This document shows, one piece after another, positions 1 to 8,542 of a stretch of 64,000 nt of DNA. The translations under genes and the position numbers were made by a program. The DNA comes from a virus: positions 62,001-126,000 of IMG/VR virus record IMGVR_UViG_3300017917_002466. The stretch is one strand, 5' to 3'. Numbering within the stretch: the stretch's first letter is position 1; the number at the start of each line of letters is the position of its first letter. The notes beneath the pieces were generated by a model, which did not search any database, was not told where the DNA came from, and saw nothing but the letters and a program-made list of their open reading frames with translations.

Positions 1-81
1 ATTCAAAGATTTTTTAATGTACTTGGATGGGGAAATATTGAAATTGAAGAAAATACTTTGTCAGACTTTATTCAGTTTTAG
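1..81 (+). CDS. 3' end of a truncated upstream gene
   Basis: The window opens inside a reading frame that ends at a TAG at 79-81; only 26 codons are visible. The last residues, LSDFIQF, resemble the end of the DNA methyltransferase at 34559-35476 (LTDFIQF), but 26 residues are too few to assign a family. The next promoter starts 11 bases after the stop. Confidence 0.5.
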   Translation: MQRFFNVLGWGNIEIEENTLSDFIQF

Positions 82-92
82 CTGAAAACCCC

Positions 93-121
93 TTGACAAA
101 ATCTAATGAAAATGTTATCTT
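93..121 (+). promoter_or_regulatory. sigma70-type promoter for uvsX
   Basis: TTGACA at 93-98, a 17-bp spacer, then TATCTT at 116-121 preceded by TG at 113-114 (extended -10). The same arrangement recurs about 20 times in the window. It lies 32 bases before the uvsX start codon. Confidence 0.8.
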
Positions 122-152
122 TAAAGAAATACATTACCATCAAGGAGGTATT

Positions 153-1301
153 ATGCGATCATTATATGATATAATAATTAAAGATAAGGAAACCAAAGAC
201 AGTCCACCACTTTCTTCTTATTTGTTTACAGAAGATGAAAAGATTGAGTTTCTTTCAACTAACGTAATTTCGCTTAATCTTCTTTTTAGTGGAAGAGTTG
301 ACGGTGGAATCCCTAAGGGAAGGATTTCAATGATTTCAGCCCCGTCAATGCTTGGTAAGTCTTTCATTGCATATGGACTTGTTAAGAACGCACAAAAGAA
401 GGGGATGCAGGTTTGTATCATTGATACTGAGAGAGCCTTTAGCTTCCAGTTCGCACAAGCTATCGGAATTGATATTAGTCCAGATAAACTTGTTGTTCTT
501 CAAGAAAATGGAATCGAAGAAGTGTCTGGTATGATTATGACAATCTGTAACGAAATTCCAAAGAATGAAAGAAAAGATGTTCTTTTCATTATTGATAGCT
601 GGGGTTCTTTGGTCACTTCCAAAACACTTAATAATGCACTTGTCGGAAACGATGCCGCAGACTTTACAATTCCAAAGAAGAAAAACAATCTTGCCAATAT
701 CATTCTTAATACCAAAGCAACCTATTTCATTGCCAACCATGTTTATGATAACGTCGGTGGAATGGGAGATACTTTGAGTGTGCCTGGTGGAAGAAAAATC
801 GTATTTAATAGCGAATGTGTTATCTTAGGAAGAAGCCGAGCAAAGGAAAAGAAGTCTGCATCAGACCCAACAATTGTCGGTCATATTATTACAGCTGAAA
901 CATACAAGTCAAGATGGTCTAAGGAAAAGTCTAAGCTTCAGTTTAGAATTAAGGTAGATGGTGGTTTAGATATTTTCTATGGTATACTTGATGATGCACT
1001 TGAAGCAGGAGTTGTAGATTCCCCAGCCGCTGGTTCGTTCCGTAGACCAATTATTAATAAGAACGAAAAGATTAAAGAAGCAAATATTTACAATTCAGAA
1101 TTTTGGCTTCCAATTTTTAAGGAAACCGATTTCAAGAAGTGGCTTGAAGCAAAGTATACATTTAGCAGTCCTTTGGATATTTCCAAAGAATCGGATATTT
1201 TGAACATGCTAAATGGAGAACCAATAGTAGAAAATCTATTAGAAGAAAAGAAGGAAGAAAATACAGAAGAAAAGAAAACTTCATCCAAAAAGAAAAAATA
1301 A
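153..1301 (+). CDS. uvsX: UvsX-like RecA family recombinase
   Basis: RecA-fold strand-exchange protein, the phage recombinase that coats ssDNA and drives recombination-dependent replication. The Walker A motif SAPSMLGKS lies near residue 60 and a Walker B-type strand, VLFIIDSWGS, near residue 145. Length is 382 aa, close to T4 UvsX (391). The frame is open upstream to 93, but the ATG at 153 has an AAGGAGGT Shine-Dalgarno sequence 5 bases away and the earlier region holds the promoter, so 153 is preferred. The C-terminus is an acidic and lysine-rich tail, as in T4 UvsX. The helicase gene starts at the next base after the stop, implying translational coupling. Confidence 0.93.
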   Translation: MRSLYDIIIKDKETKDSPPLSSYLFTEDEKIEFLSTNVISLNLLFSGRVDGGIPKGRISMISAPSMLGKSFIAYGLVKNAQKKGMQVCIIDTERAFSFQFAQAIGIDISPDKLVVLQENGIEEVSGMIMTICNEIPKNERKDVLFIIDSWGSLVTSKTLNNALVGNDAADFTIPKKKNNLANIILNTKATYFIANHVYDNVGGMGDTLSVPGGRKIVFNSECVILGRSRAKEKKSASDPTIVGHIITAETYKSRWSKEKSKLQFRIKVDGGLDIFYGILDDALEAGVVDSPAAGSFRRPIINKNEKIKEANIYNSEFWLPIFKETDFKKWLEAKYTFSSPLDISKESDILNMLNGEPIVENLLEEKKEENTEEKKTSSKKKK

Positions 1302-2720
1302 ATGGATATTATATTTTTTGAAAAAGTTCTAATTAAGTTCTTGTTTATTGATGAAAAGATTAGGGACAAGGTAATTCCATTCCTTGTCCCTGAAATCTTT
1401 GAAGATCACAAGAACATCCAATTGATTAAGTCAATACTTTCTATTCTTGAAAGGTTTGAGCATTTTCCTTCTATTTCAGAAATGAAGCTTGAACTCAATA
1501 ATGAGGAAGTATTCAATCGTCTTATTGAAATAAAGGAAATGGATATTAATGAGTACAAAAAGGAATTCCTTTTAGAACAGATTGAAGAATTTATCAGAAA
1601 TAAGATGGTTCACAATGTCAATGTTGAGATTGTTATGAGTCTTAATAGTGAAGATAATGAATCTCTTAAACAGGCACCAGATAAACTAAGAGAAGCAATT
1701 GCTTTTAGTTTTGACACAAAAGTTGGACTTGACCTTTTTGATGAAGAAGAAAGATTGTATAATCATCTTCATAATAAAGATAGAGTAATTCCAACAAGTA
1801 TCACACAGTTCAATAGACTTATTGAAGGTGGTTTCCACGAGAAATCTTTGACTTTGTTTATGGCAGAAACCAACCTTGGTAAGTCTCTCATTATGACTTC
1901 TCTTGGAGTAGACTGTATTTTAAGGAACAAAAATGTTCTTTATGTCTCTTGTGAAATGTCAGAAGAAAAGATTTCTGAGCGTGTAATGTCAAATATGTTT
2001 GATATTGCAACAGAAGACTTGAAACTTTTGACAAGAAGTAAGTTCCACGAAAAGTTTGAATCAATTAAAAAGCAGGTCAAAAATAAGTTTGTTATCAAGG
2101 AATATCCAACTAAGTCTATCAGTGTAAATCATATTCGTAACTTGGTCAAGGAACTTAAGGTAAGAAAGAAGTTTGTACCAGACATCATCTTCGTTGACTA
2201 TCTTGGTATTATGAACCCTATCTACCGAAACAAGGGAGATAACACATACCTTGAAGTTAAGAGGATTTCAGAAGAACTTCGTGCCGTTGCTGTAGAACTT
2301 GGTCTTCCAATTGTATCCGCAGTTCAAACTAACCGAGGCGGATTTGGAGACGCTGAAATTGAGCTTACAGACATTTCTGACTCTATTGGAACAGCTGCAA
2401 CAGCTGATATAATTATCGGAGTGACTCAATCAGAAGAGTTCAGAAAAATGGGTAAGTTTAATTGGATTATCTTAAAAAACAGATACGGACTGAATAAACA
2501 TACATTCCCTGTTAATGTGGATTATTACAAAATGCGAATATTTGAAGATGCTAATGCACCAACTACTGAAACAGCGGCATCGATTTCTAAGATTCCACCA
2601 AGCGAAAAAGATAAGCAAAAACAAGTTGATAGTACTGTTCAAGACGTGAAGGATATTTTGAATAAAGACTTAAAAGATAAATTTGATAAAATGATTGGTA
2701 AATTTGACGATATTGAATAA
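1302..2720 (+). CDS. gp41: gp41-like replicative DnaB-family helicase
   Basis: Replicative 5'-3' helicase that unwinds the fork and partners the primase at 5487-6476. The 472-aa length matches T4 gp41 (475). A RecA-like core carries Walker A AETNLGKS near residue 190, Walker B IIFVDYLG near residue 305 and a downstream Q-containing motif (AVQTNRGG). The start codon directly follows the uvsX stop with no clear Shine-Dalgarno sequence, so it is probably translated by reinitiation. The last 60 residues are charged and low in complexity. Confidence 0.92.
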   Translation: MDIIFFEKVLIKFLFIDEKIRDKVIPFLVPEIFEDHKNIQLIKSILSILERFEHFPSISEMKLELNNEEVFNRLIEIKEMDINEYKKEFLLEQIEEFIRNKMVHNVNVEIVMSLNSEDNESLKQAPDKLREAIAFSFDTKVGLDLFDEEERLYNHLHNKDRVIPTSITQFNRLIEGGFHEKSLTLFMAETNLGKSLIMTSLGVDCILRNKNVLYVSCEMSEEKISERVMSNMFDIATEDLKLLTRSKFHEKFESIKKQVKNKFVIKEYPTKSISVNHIRNLVKELKVRKKFVPDIIFVDYLGIMNPIYRNKGDNTYLEVKRISEELRAVAVELGLPIVSAVQTNRGGFGDAEIELTDISDSIGTAATADIIIGVTQSEEFRKMGKFNWIILKNRYGLNKHTFPVNVDYYKMRIFEDANAPTTETAASISKIPPSEKDKQKQVDSTVQDVKDILNKDLKDKFDKMIGKFDDIE

Positions 2721-2732
2721 GGAGTTTAAAAA

Positions 2733-3113
2733 ATGTCAAAACACAAAATAGTTTTTGAAAAAGACGAAGAAAAAACCAATGAACAAGAATTTATTAATGA
2801 TATTCAAAAGACCGAGTTCTTTGATTGGTTAAATAAAAATGGTTATTCATTTGAAGATATTAAAGAAATTCTTGATGGCAAAAGAATAAGCGCAGAAGAG
2901 CAAAGTCATTTTAATATTACTCTAAGAAGAGCCAAGAAAGAAATTAATATTAGCTTAACTGAAATAATTGTATATCTTGAAGAATTTTTTGTTAAGTTTA
3001 AGAAAATTCTTACTATTTTAGACGGAGAAACCAAATTTGAGTTGAAGAAAGAACTTTCATCTAACTACAAAATAAAGTTGGATAAAAACAGTTTAAGTCA
3101 AATATTAGGATAG
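2733..3113 (+). CDS. small protein of unknown function in the replication operon
   Basis: 126 aa, charged, mostly helical by composition, with no motif I recognise. A Shine-Dalgarno sequence (AAGGAG) precedes the ATG. It lies between the helicase and the gp59-like loader with short gaps on both sides, so it is co-transcribed with the replisome genes. A role as an accessory or loading factor is guesswork from position alone. Confidence 0.75.
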   Translation: MSKHKIVFEKDEEKTNEQEFINDIQKTEFFDWLNKNGYSFEDIKEILDGKRISAEEQSHFNITLRRAKKEINISLTEIIVYLEEFFVKFKKILTILDGETKFELKKELSSNYKIKLDKNSLSQILG

Positions 3114-3115
3114 TT

Positions 3116-3715
3116 ATGGAAAAGTCAACGTTGATGGTATATTCTGTTATTCAGAATGTTTATACTTTTGTTCAAAGAGATAAAGATATTGATTTATTCA
3201 AAAAAGTATATTATATAAAATTTCAAAAAGCTCCAAAGTTGTTTTTTGAAAATTCTAAACGAATTTATAGTGAAATAGAAAACGGATATTACACATATCA
3301 CGAGCTTGCTATATTTGTGTTATATCGTTGTATGATGGGAGAAAAGAAAATTAATTGGTATGGAATTAGACAGAAGACAGTTAGAGAGGCAATGAAACTT
3401 TTTACAGTTCAAAGACTAAATGAAGACTTAAAAATTATCAAACAAATACATAAAGAACTTAACTTTAAAAGAGGACTTAAAGAATACTTTGAGATCAAAG
3501 AAGATGGTACAAATATTGCTTATATCTTGACAAAAAAAGAAAGGATTTCCCCGATATTTTTTATCAGAAATTTTGATAAAGCCTTGACAAACCAAAATGA
3601 AAATGTTATAATTAATACAAGTAGAGAGTACAAGCAATTCCAAAGAATTGCCAAAAAAATAAAAGAAACCTTAAAAGGAGATTCGTTAGATGAACAAGCA
3701 GAAATTCAAGATTGA
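3116..3715 (+). CDS. gp59: gp59-like helicase loader (probable)
   Basis: 199 aa, directly upstream of and overlapping gp32, the same gene order as 59-32 in T4. Two stretches follow the pattern remembered from T4 gp59: an N-terminal block with HELAIFVLYR followed by an NWYGI segment, and a C-terminal block YIL...ISPIFFIRNFDKAL...SREYKQFQRIAKKI, which parallels the second gp59 domain. In T4 this protein loads gp41 onto gp32-coated forked DNA. Similarity is low, so synteny carries part of the call. A promoter for gp32 lies inside the 3' part of this gene. Confidence 0.62.
   Translation: MEKSTLMVYSVIQNVYTFVQRDKDIDLFKKVYYIKFQKAPKLFFENSKRIYSEIENGYYTYHELAIFVLYRCMMGEKKINWYGIRQKTVREAMKLFTVQRLNEDLKIIKQIHKELNFKRGLKEYFEIKEDGTNIAYILTKKERISPIFFIRNFDKALTNQNENVIINTSREYKQFQRIAKKIKETLKGDSLDEQAEIQD
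3584..3612 (+). promoter_or_regulatory. internal sigma70-type promoter for gp32
   Basis: TTGACA at 3584-3589, a 17-bp spacer and a perfect TATAAT at 3607-3612 with TG at 3604-3605. It lies inside the loader gene, 78 bases before the gp32 start, and would give gp32 extra expression independent of the uvsX operon. Confidence 0.85.
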
Positions 3716-4595
3716 TTGGTCAAAAGCAATGGACAAAATTCGTGAACAGAGTGACAAGAAGGGAGGAAATGGCTTCAAGGACGAAAGAATTTATTATCCT
3801 CAGTTCAATGAAAACGGAACCGCTCAGGCTATCATTCGTTTTCTTCCTTCTCCTGACACTGATATTCCTTATGTTAGTGTTTACACACACTCTATCAAAG
3901 GACCAGGAGGATGGTATATTGAAAATTGTCCAACAACTTTGAAAAAGGAATGCCCGGTTTGTAAGGCCAACTCTGCAATTTGGGACTCTGACCCAGATAC
4001 AGCAAGGTCAAGAAAGAGAAAGCAGAATTATTTTTCCAATATTCTTGTTATCAAAGACCCGCTTAATCCAGAGAATGAAGGCAAAGTCTTCATTTACAAG
4101 TATGGAAAAAAAGTTCACGACAAGATTATGGAAAGACTTCAGCCAGGTACAGACTCTATTGAAGAGCCCGTAATGATCTTTGACTATTACGATGGAGCAG
4201 ACTTCAAGCTCATTATTAAGAGGGTCAAGGTTGGAAGCGTATCAATGCCAAACTATGACAGTTGTGGATTTGATAAGCCTTCACCAGTCGGAACAGACGA
4301 AGAAATTGAGAAGATCAGTAAGTCTCTTTATGGACTTTCTGAGTTTGCCGCCGAAAGTACTTTCAAGAGCTATGATGAGCTTGAGAGTAAGTTTGACAGA
4401 GTTATGGGAAGTAGTGGTTCTGCTCCAAGAGAATCAGCACCAAGACAGTCAAGCGCACCGGCACAGGCATCAAGTAAGCCGGCCCAAGCAAAGGCTGAGC
4501 CAACTACAAAGACTGCCGATGCGACAGTGTTTGCAGGAAATGACGATGAGTTCTTCAATGATCTTCAAAATGAAGATGAAGGCGAAGATAAGTAA
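3690..4595 (+). CDS. gp32: gp32-like single-stranded DNA-binding protein
   Basis: Coats ssDNA during replication and recombination. The 301-aa length equals T4 gp32. It shows the gp32 zinc site: a histidine in VYTHS followed by a CP...ECPVCK cluster (Cys-x8-Cys-x2-Cys). The C-terminal part is Ala/Pro/Ser-rich and ends in an acidic tail (DDEFFNDLQNEDEGEDK), the protein-interaction tail of this family. The start overlaps the loader gene by 26 bases and has an AAAAGGAG Shine-Dalgarno sequence. It has its own promoter at 3584 and a strong terminator at 4626. Confidence 0.93.
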   Translation: MNKQKFKIDWSKAMDKIREQSDKKGGNGFKDERIYYPQFNENGTAQAIIRFLPSPDTDIPYVSVYTHSIKGPGGWYIENCPTTLKKECPVCKANSAIWDSDPDTARSRKRKQNYFSNILVIKDPLNPENEGKVFIYKYGKKVHDKIMERLQPGTDSIEEPVMIFDYYDGADFKLIIKRVKVGSVSMPNYDSCGFDKPSPVGTDEEIEKISKSLYGLSEFAAESTFKSYDELESKFDRVMGSSGSAPRESAPRQSSAPAQASSKPAQAKAEPTTKTADATVFAGNDDEFFNDLQNEDEGEDK

Positions 4596-4625
4596 TTGTT
4601 AGTAGACGAGTGTTCATGTTTGGAC

Positions 4626-4660
4626 AATAGGGGAGTGGAGAAACCTTACTCCCCTATTTT
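4626..4660 (+). terminator. Rho-independent terminator after gp32
   Basis: An 11-bp stem (AATAGGGGAGT, 4626-4636, with ACTCCCCTATT, 4648-4658) closes an 11-nt loop, followed by a short T run. It ends the replication operon before the inserted endonuclease gene. Confidence 0.88.
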
Positions 4661-4683
4661 ATTCAGGACTTAAGCATAAAAAA

Positions 4684-4786
4684 CATAAATACTCATAGGA
4701 TGTGTTGGGACAGAGGCCGTACACCTTTTTTCGCCCTAACGAAATTACCAACCATCTCTTACCGTCAACCTTTAGGGAGGTATCTT
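4684..4786 (+). promoter_or_regulatory. late-type promoter and pseudoknot leader, copy L1
   Basis: A CATAAATA late-promoter variant at 4684-4691 is followed by a leader that folds as a pseudoknot. P1 pairs GATGTGTTGG with CCAACCATC around a small internal loop. GACAG follows the 5' strand of P1, then a small hairpin. The second helix pairs CCCTAA with TTTAGGG, and its 3' strand runs into the GGAGG of the next gene. Five other copies occur in the window with compensating base changes. Confidence 0.7.
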
Positions 4787-5506
4787 ATGAGTATTATTTA
4801 CAAAATAACTAATTTAATTAACGGAAAGATTTACATTGGTCAACATTATACATCAGCAGATGATGGTTATTTGGGTTCTGGTAAATGGATTAAAAGAGCC
4901 ATTAAAAAGTACGGTAAAGAAAACTTCATACGTGAAACAATTGAGTTTTGTACTTCTGCTAATGTAGACGAAAAAGAAGTTTACTGGGTTAATAAGTTGG
5001 GTGCTACTAATCCTAAAGTTGGATATAATATTGATAAAGGCGGAACTGGTCGTTCACCAGGCTATAAACATTCAAAAGAAACCAAAGAAAAACTCAGACA
5101 AATTAATCTCCAAAGAGAAATAAAACCAGAATGGATAGAAAAATTTAAAAAAGTTAGAAAAGGATATAAACACAAAGAAAAAACTAAAAATAAAATATCT
5201 ATTAAACACAAAGGAATTAAACATTCAGAAGAAACTAAGAAATTATTGAGTTTAGTTTTTAAAGGTTTAACTAAAAAGAAATGGACTAAAAAACGAAAAG
5301 AACAAAGAATTAAAGAAACTATAGAAAACAATAAGTCAAAATCAAAATTTTCATACATTTTATCAAATAATGAAGACTTTTGGCAGTTAAATAAAAAACA
5401 AAGATTTATTATCAAAAGACAATTTCAACGTAAAAATACTGACATAATTGTTTATAAAGGTATAACTATTGAAAGGCATCTTAAAAATGAAAACTTTTCA
5501 AATTGA
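4787..5506 (+). CDS. GIY-YIG homing endonuclease, Seg-like
   Basis: Free-standing homing endonuclease of 239 aa. The N-terminal GIY-YIG nuclease domain carries KIYIGQHYTSADDG near residues 13-26; catalytic Arg and Glu lie in the next 60 residues. The C-terminal half is lysine-rich with NUMOD-type helix-turn-helix repeats (SKETKEKLRQ, SEETKKLLSL). The ATG follows GGAGG and makes the N-terminus collinear with the two other GIY-YIG genes that share this leader. It is inserted between gp32 and the primase, and its last 20 bases overlap the primase start. It probably targets homologous phage genomes lacking the insertion. Confidence 0.9.
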   Translation: MSIIYKITNLINGKIYIGQHYTSADDGYLGSGKWIKRAIKKYGKENFIRETIEFCTSANVDEKEVYWVNKLGATNPKVGYNIDKGGTGRSPGYKHSKETKEKLRQINLQREIKPEWIEKFKKVRKGYKHKEKTKNKISIKHKGIKHSEETKKLLSLVFKGLTKKKWTKKRKEQRIKETIENNKSKSKFSYILSNNEDFWQLNKKQRFIIKRQFQRKNTDIIVYKGITIERHLKNENFSN

Positions 5507-6476
5507 AAATAATATTGCTCTTGAAAGACAAATAAGACTAATATTAAGTAGTTTTAATAACGTTACTTATGAAGATAATTATTATCAATTTAGATGTAAT
5601 GTATGTGGCGATAGTAAAAAATCTAAATCTAAAAAAAGAGCTTATATATTAAAAAATAAGCAACCATATATGATGTATTGCCACAACTGTTTTTATAATA
5701 AGCCCGTTTTTATATGGATGAAAGAATTTTTTCCATCTTATTATAAAAGTTATATTAGCGAAATTTTAACAAATAAACAAAAGGCAAAACCTTTGCCAAA
5801 GATAGAGAATCCAAAGGTAAGAAAGAAGTACGAAGAAAAAGAACAGACTAAGTTTTTTATTCCAATACAGAAGGGAATTACACCACTTTTTGCGAAGGCA
5901 ATTAGAACTTGTATTGACAGAAAAATACCAGAAGAAGTTTGGAGTAAGTGGTTTGTTGCAATAGGTGGTAATTATAATAATCGACTGATAATACCATTCT
6001 TTGACAAATTCGGAAAAATATATTATTATCAAGGAAGAGCACTTTTTGACTATATACAACCAAAGTATCTCTCCCGCAAAGGAGATTTCAATAGCATCTA
6101 CAACTACTTCTTGGTTGACAAAGACAAGCCAGTTGTCATACTTGAAGGGCCAATTGATAGTATCTTCGTAGAGAATTCAATTGCACTAACAGGAGTCAAG
6201 ACCGAGGATAAGAAGCTATCGGAATTTCCACACAAGAGATACCTGATTGACTTTGATGCGACGACCGAGGAAACTAAAAAGAAGACTGTAGAGCTTCTTG
6301 GAAAAGGTGAGTATGTATTCTGTTGGAAGAAGTTTATGAAAGCATTCAATCTTCCAATGAAAGATAAGTGGGATATTAATGACGTTTGTATTCATTTGAA
6401 TAGAGGAAAGTTTGCTTATAGTGAGTTAGAACCTTTCTTTACCAATTCACTTTTTGATAAGGTATTTTTTATATGA
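5487..6476 (+). CDS. gp61: gp61-like DNA primase
   Basis: Lagging-strand primase, partner of the gp41 helicase. 330 aa (T4 gp61 is 342). The N-terminal zinc ribbon shows CNVCGDSK... and YCHNC (two CxxC pairs near residues 30-65). The Toprim core is visible as VVILEGPIDS near residue 210, with the acidic YLIDFDA downstream. The ATG at 5487 is chosen over a TTG 18 bases upstream because it opens with the conserved N-terminal region. The gene start lies within the 3' end of the inserted endonuclease gene. Confidence 0.87.
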   Translation: MKTFQIENNIALERQIRLILSSFNNVTYEDNYYQFRCNVCGDSKKSKSKKRAYILKNKQPYMMYCHNCFYNKPVFIWMKEFFPSYYKSYISEILTNKQKAKPLPKIENPKVRKKYEEKEQTKFFIPIQKGITPLFAKAIRTCIDRKIPEEVWSKWFVAIGGNYNNRLIIPFFDKFGKIYYYQGRALFDYIQPKYLSRKGDFNSIYNYFLVDKDKPVVILEGPIDSIFVENSIALTGVKTEDKKLSEFPHKRYLIDFDATTEETKKKTVELLGKGEYVFCWKKFMKAFNLPMKDKWDINDVCIHLNRGKFAYSELEPFFTNSLFDKVFFI

Positions 6477-6664
6477 CCAAAGAACAAAAAGATTTTATTC
6501 AAGCCCTTTTATCTGAAGTGTATGTAAGAAATAAAGAAGGATTAAATACGTTACGAAAAAATGACGATAATCCTTTAGCAGAAGCCGAATATCTTACGAG
6601 AATGAAATTCATTGAGGAAACGTATAAAGAGGTTGAAAGGTATGGTAAGATGGAAAGTCAATAA
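6473..6664 (+). CDS. small protein of unknown function
   Basis: 63 aa, starting with an ATGA overlap on the primase stop, so translation is coupled. Charged and helical by composition; no recognised motif. Its 3' end overlaps the next small gene by 23 bases, as is common in this tightly packed block. Confidence 0.65.
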   Translation: MTKEQKDFIQALLSEVYVRNKEGLNTLRKNDDNPLAEAEYLTRMKFIEETYKEVERYGKMESQ

Positions 6665-6998
6665 GAACGAAAAGGATAATTATGCAAAGCTCAAAAATAT
6701 GACCGATATTTTGAGCCATAAAGAAAGTATCCTTAGAGAGTTCAAAGAAGATGCTCGTCAACGTCTTGATGAGTGGTTTGAAAAACTTGAAAGTGAAAAA
6801 ATCTTTAACTGGTCAGGTTGGTTTGGTTTTTTTGGTTTAATCGCTCTTCCATTAGTAAGAAGAACTTTTCCAACTTTATTTGCAAACCAGATAGTTGGTG
6901 TTCAGGCTATGTCATCACCAGTTGGCCTTGCATATGCTCTGAGAGTATGTTATAATACCAATGACGAGGATGGTTTAAGTGCCAAAAATAACGTATAA
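6642..6998 (+). CDS. short protein with a gp23-type capsid segment
   Basis: 118 aa. Residues 69-101 (LPLVRRTFPTLFANQIVGVQ, then AMSSPVGLAYALR) match the N-terminal-arm region of T4-type major capsid protein gp23, where VRR, a GVQPM block and PTG-FALR are conserved. The 60 residues before it also resemble the gp23 N-terminal helix region, but the rest of a roughly 500-aa capsid protein is missing. The ATG at 6642 has a GAAAGG Shine-Dalgarno sequence. It sits among replication genes, not head genes. It may be a remnant of an inserted capsid gene or a small protein that uses the capsid arm to bind assembling heads. The family match is fairly secure; the function is unknown. Confidence 0.65.
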   Translation: MVRWKVNKNEKDNYAKLKNMTDILSHKESILREFKEDARQRLDEWFEKLESEKIFNWSGWFGFFGLIALPLVRRTFPTLFANQIVGVQAMSSPVGLAYALRVCYNTNDEDGLSAKNNV

Positions 6999-7572
6999 CG
7001 GAATTGACTTTGATTCAGAGGAAGAAAGACTTTTCTATCTTTACCTTGAAGAACTCAAGGCAAATGGATTTGTAAAAGACTATGATTTTCACGTAAAAAG
7101 TTTTGTTTTATCAGAACCAGTAAAATATAACTGGATAAAGAAAATCAAAACTAAACAAAAACAAATGGAAAGTACTTTGTTACAGGGTCATATCTATACA
7201 CCCGATTATTGGATTGAATGGACTCCAAAGGCTCTTGGAATCTTCTACTTTGGTGCTTTTGATGAAGAAAATAAGATGGATGAAATACCATTTATCAACA
7301 ATATTGGTAGTGATGGGAATTATGCAGGAACATATGTTGAAGTTAAACCTTCTTTTGATATGAATAATATGCAGAGGCTATTCGCAATCAATCAAAAGTG
7401 GATGTATCAAGAGTATGGGATATATGTTCAAAAGATAATACCGATAGGTAAACCAAACTGTCTGTTTGCTAAAACATTCGTACCGCAAGAAGCAATGCTA
7501 ACAGCTAAAACAAAACAACCTAAAAAATATAAATTTGAAACTAAATCTCTTGAGGAATTTTTGAAAACATGA
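6979..7572 (+). CDS. probable PD-(D/E)XK nuclease-like protein
   Basis: 197 aa, with a GTG start overlapping the previous gene by 20 bases. The pattern FDSEEERLFYLYLEEL, then YTPDYWIEW and YVEVKPS fits a restriction-endonuclease-like core: a conserved Glu, then Asp in TPDY and ExK in VEVK. Such small nucleases occur in many T4-like genomes near replication genes. Substrate unknown. Confidence 0.6.
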   Translation: MPKITYNGIDFDSEEERLFYLYLEELKANGFVKDYDFHVKSFVLSEPVKYNWIKKIKTKQKQMESTLLQGHIYTPDYWIEWTPKALGIFYFGAFDEENKMDEIPFINNIGSDGNYAGTYVEVKPSFDMNNMQRLFAINQKWMYQEYGIYVQKIIPIGKPNCLFAKTFVPQEAMLTAKTKQPKKYKFETKSLEEFLKT

Positions 7573-7582
7573 TGATAATTTA

Positions 7583-7687
7583 TATAAATAATCATAAGAT
7601 AGATTGGGACAGCTTCGACGGAAGTTTTCTATCCACATTAGAATTACCAATCAATCTCTTACTAATAACCTTATGTGGAGGTATCTT
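7583..7687 (+). promoter_or_regulatory. late promoter and pseudoknot leader, copy L2
   Basis: TATAAATA at 7583-7590. Leader P1 pairs AGAT-A-GATTGG with CCAATC-A-ATCT; GACAG follows; a hairpin CTTC-GACG-GAAG comes next. The second helix pairs CCACAT with ATGTGG, which runs into GGAGG. Compared with L1, both helices have changed sequence but kept pairing. Confidence 0.75.
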
Positions 7688-8542
7688 ATGAGTATTATTT
7701 ACAAAACTACTAATCTAATCAACGGTAAAATTTATGTTGGACAACATAATACATCAGCAGATGATGGTTATTTGGGTTCTGGATTAAAGATTATAAAAGC
7801 TATAAAGAAATATGGCAAAGAAAATTTTAAAAGAGAAATTCTTGAATATTGTACTTCTGCTAATATTGATGAAAAAGAAATTTTTTGGGTTAATAAATTA
7901 GATTCTACAAATCCAGAAGTTGGTTATAATTTAGATTCTGGTGGTACAGGTTCTTTTAGAACAAGAACACAAGATTTTAAAAATAAAATAAGACAAATTA
8001 ATAAAAATATAGGAAAATGGAAAGGTGAAAATAATCCCATGTTTGGAATTAAAAGATGTGGAAAAGAAAATCCAAATTTTGGTAACAAATGGAACGCAGA
8101 TCAAAAACAAAAAATGAGTGTAATTCATAAAGGTAAAAAAATTTCAGAAGAACAAAAAGAAAAACAAAGACAAAGTATGTTAGGTAAAGTTAAAAGCGAA
8201 GAATCCAAAAGAAAACAAAGTCGGTCAATGATTGGAAAAAACATTGGAAAAAACATTGGAAAAATACGAAGTAAAGAATTCAAAGAAAATTTAAGTAAAA
8301 AATTAAAAGGAAAAAAATACTCAGAAGAACATAAACAAAAAATAAGTTTAGCTAAACAAGGTTATAATAATCCTTCGGCTAAATGGATATATGTATTATC
8401 TAATGGAATGAATTTTTATGAATATTTTTCTAAAAAAGAAAGACATAATATTAAAGAAACATTTAGAAGAAAAAAAGTTTTGGAGATTGAATATAAAAAT
8501 GTTATAATACATAAAACAATCAAGGAGGTTGTAAATGATTAA
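7688..8542 (+). CDS. GIY-YIG homing endonuclease with NUMOD3 repeats
   Basis: 284 aa. The N-terminal GIY-YIG domain (KIYVGQHNTSADDG) is nearly identical to the one at 4787. It is followed by several NUMOD3-type DNA-binding repeats of the form GENNPMFG / GKENPNFG and lysine-rich helices. The ATG follows GGAGG at the end of the pseudoknot leader. It is inserted directly before the RNase H gene and overlaps its start by 8 bases; the last codons contain the RNase H promoter and Shine-Dalgarno sequence. Confidence 0.9.
   Translation: MSIIYKTTNLINGKIYVGQHNTSADDGYLGSGLKIIKAIKKYGKENFKREILEYCTSANIDEKEIFWVNKLDSTNPEVGYNLDSGGTGSFRTRTQDFKNKIRQINKNIGKWKGENNPMFGIKRCGKENPNFGNKWNADQKQKMSVIHKGKKISEEQKEKQRQSMLGKVKSEESKRKQSRSMIGKNIGKNIGKIRSKEFKENLSKKLKGKKYSEEHKQKISLAKQGYNNPSAKWIYVLSNGMNFYEYFSKKERHNIKETFRRKKVLEIEYKNVIIHKTIKEVVND
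8480..8508 (+). promoter_or_regulatory. sigma70-type promoter for the RNase H gene
   Basis: TTGGAG at 8480-8485, a 17-bp spacer, and a perfect TATAAT at 8503-8508 with TG at 8500-8501, 26 bases before the rnh start and inside the endonuclease 3' end. Confidence 0.65.
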
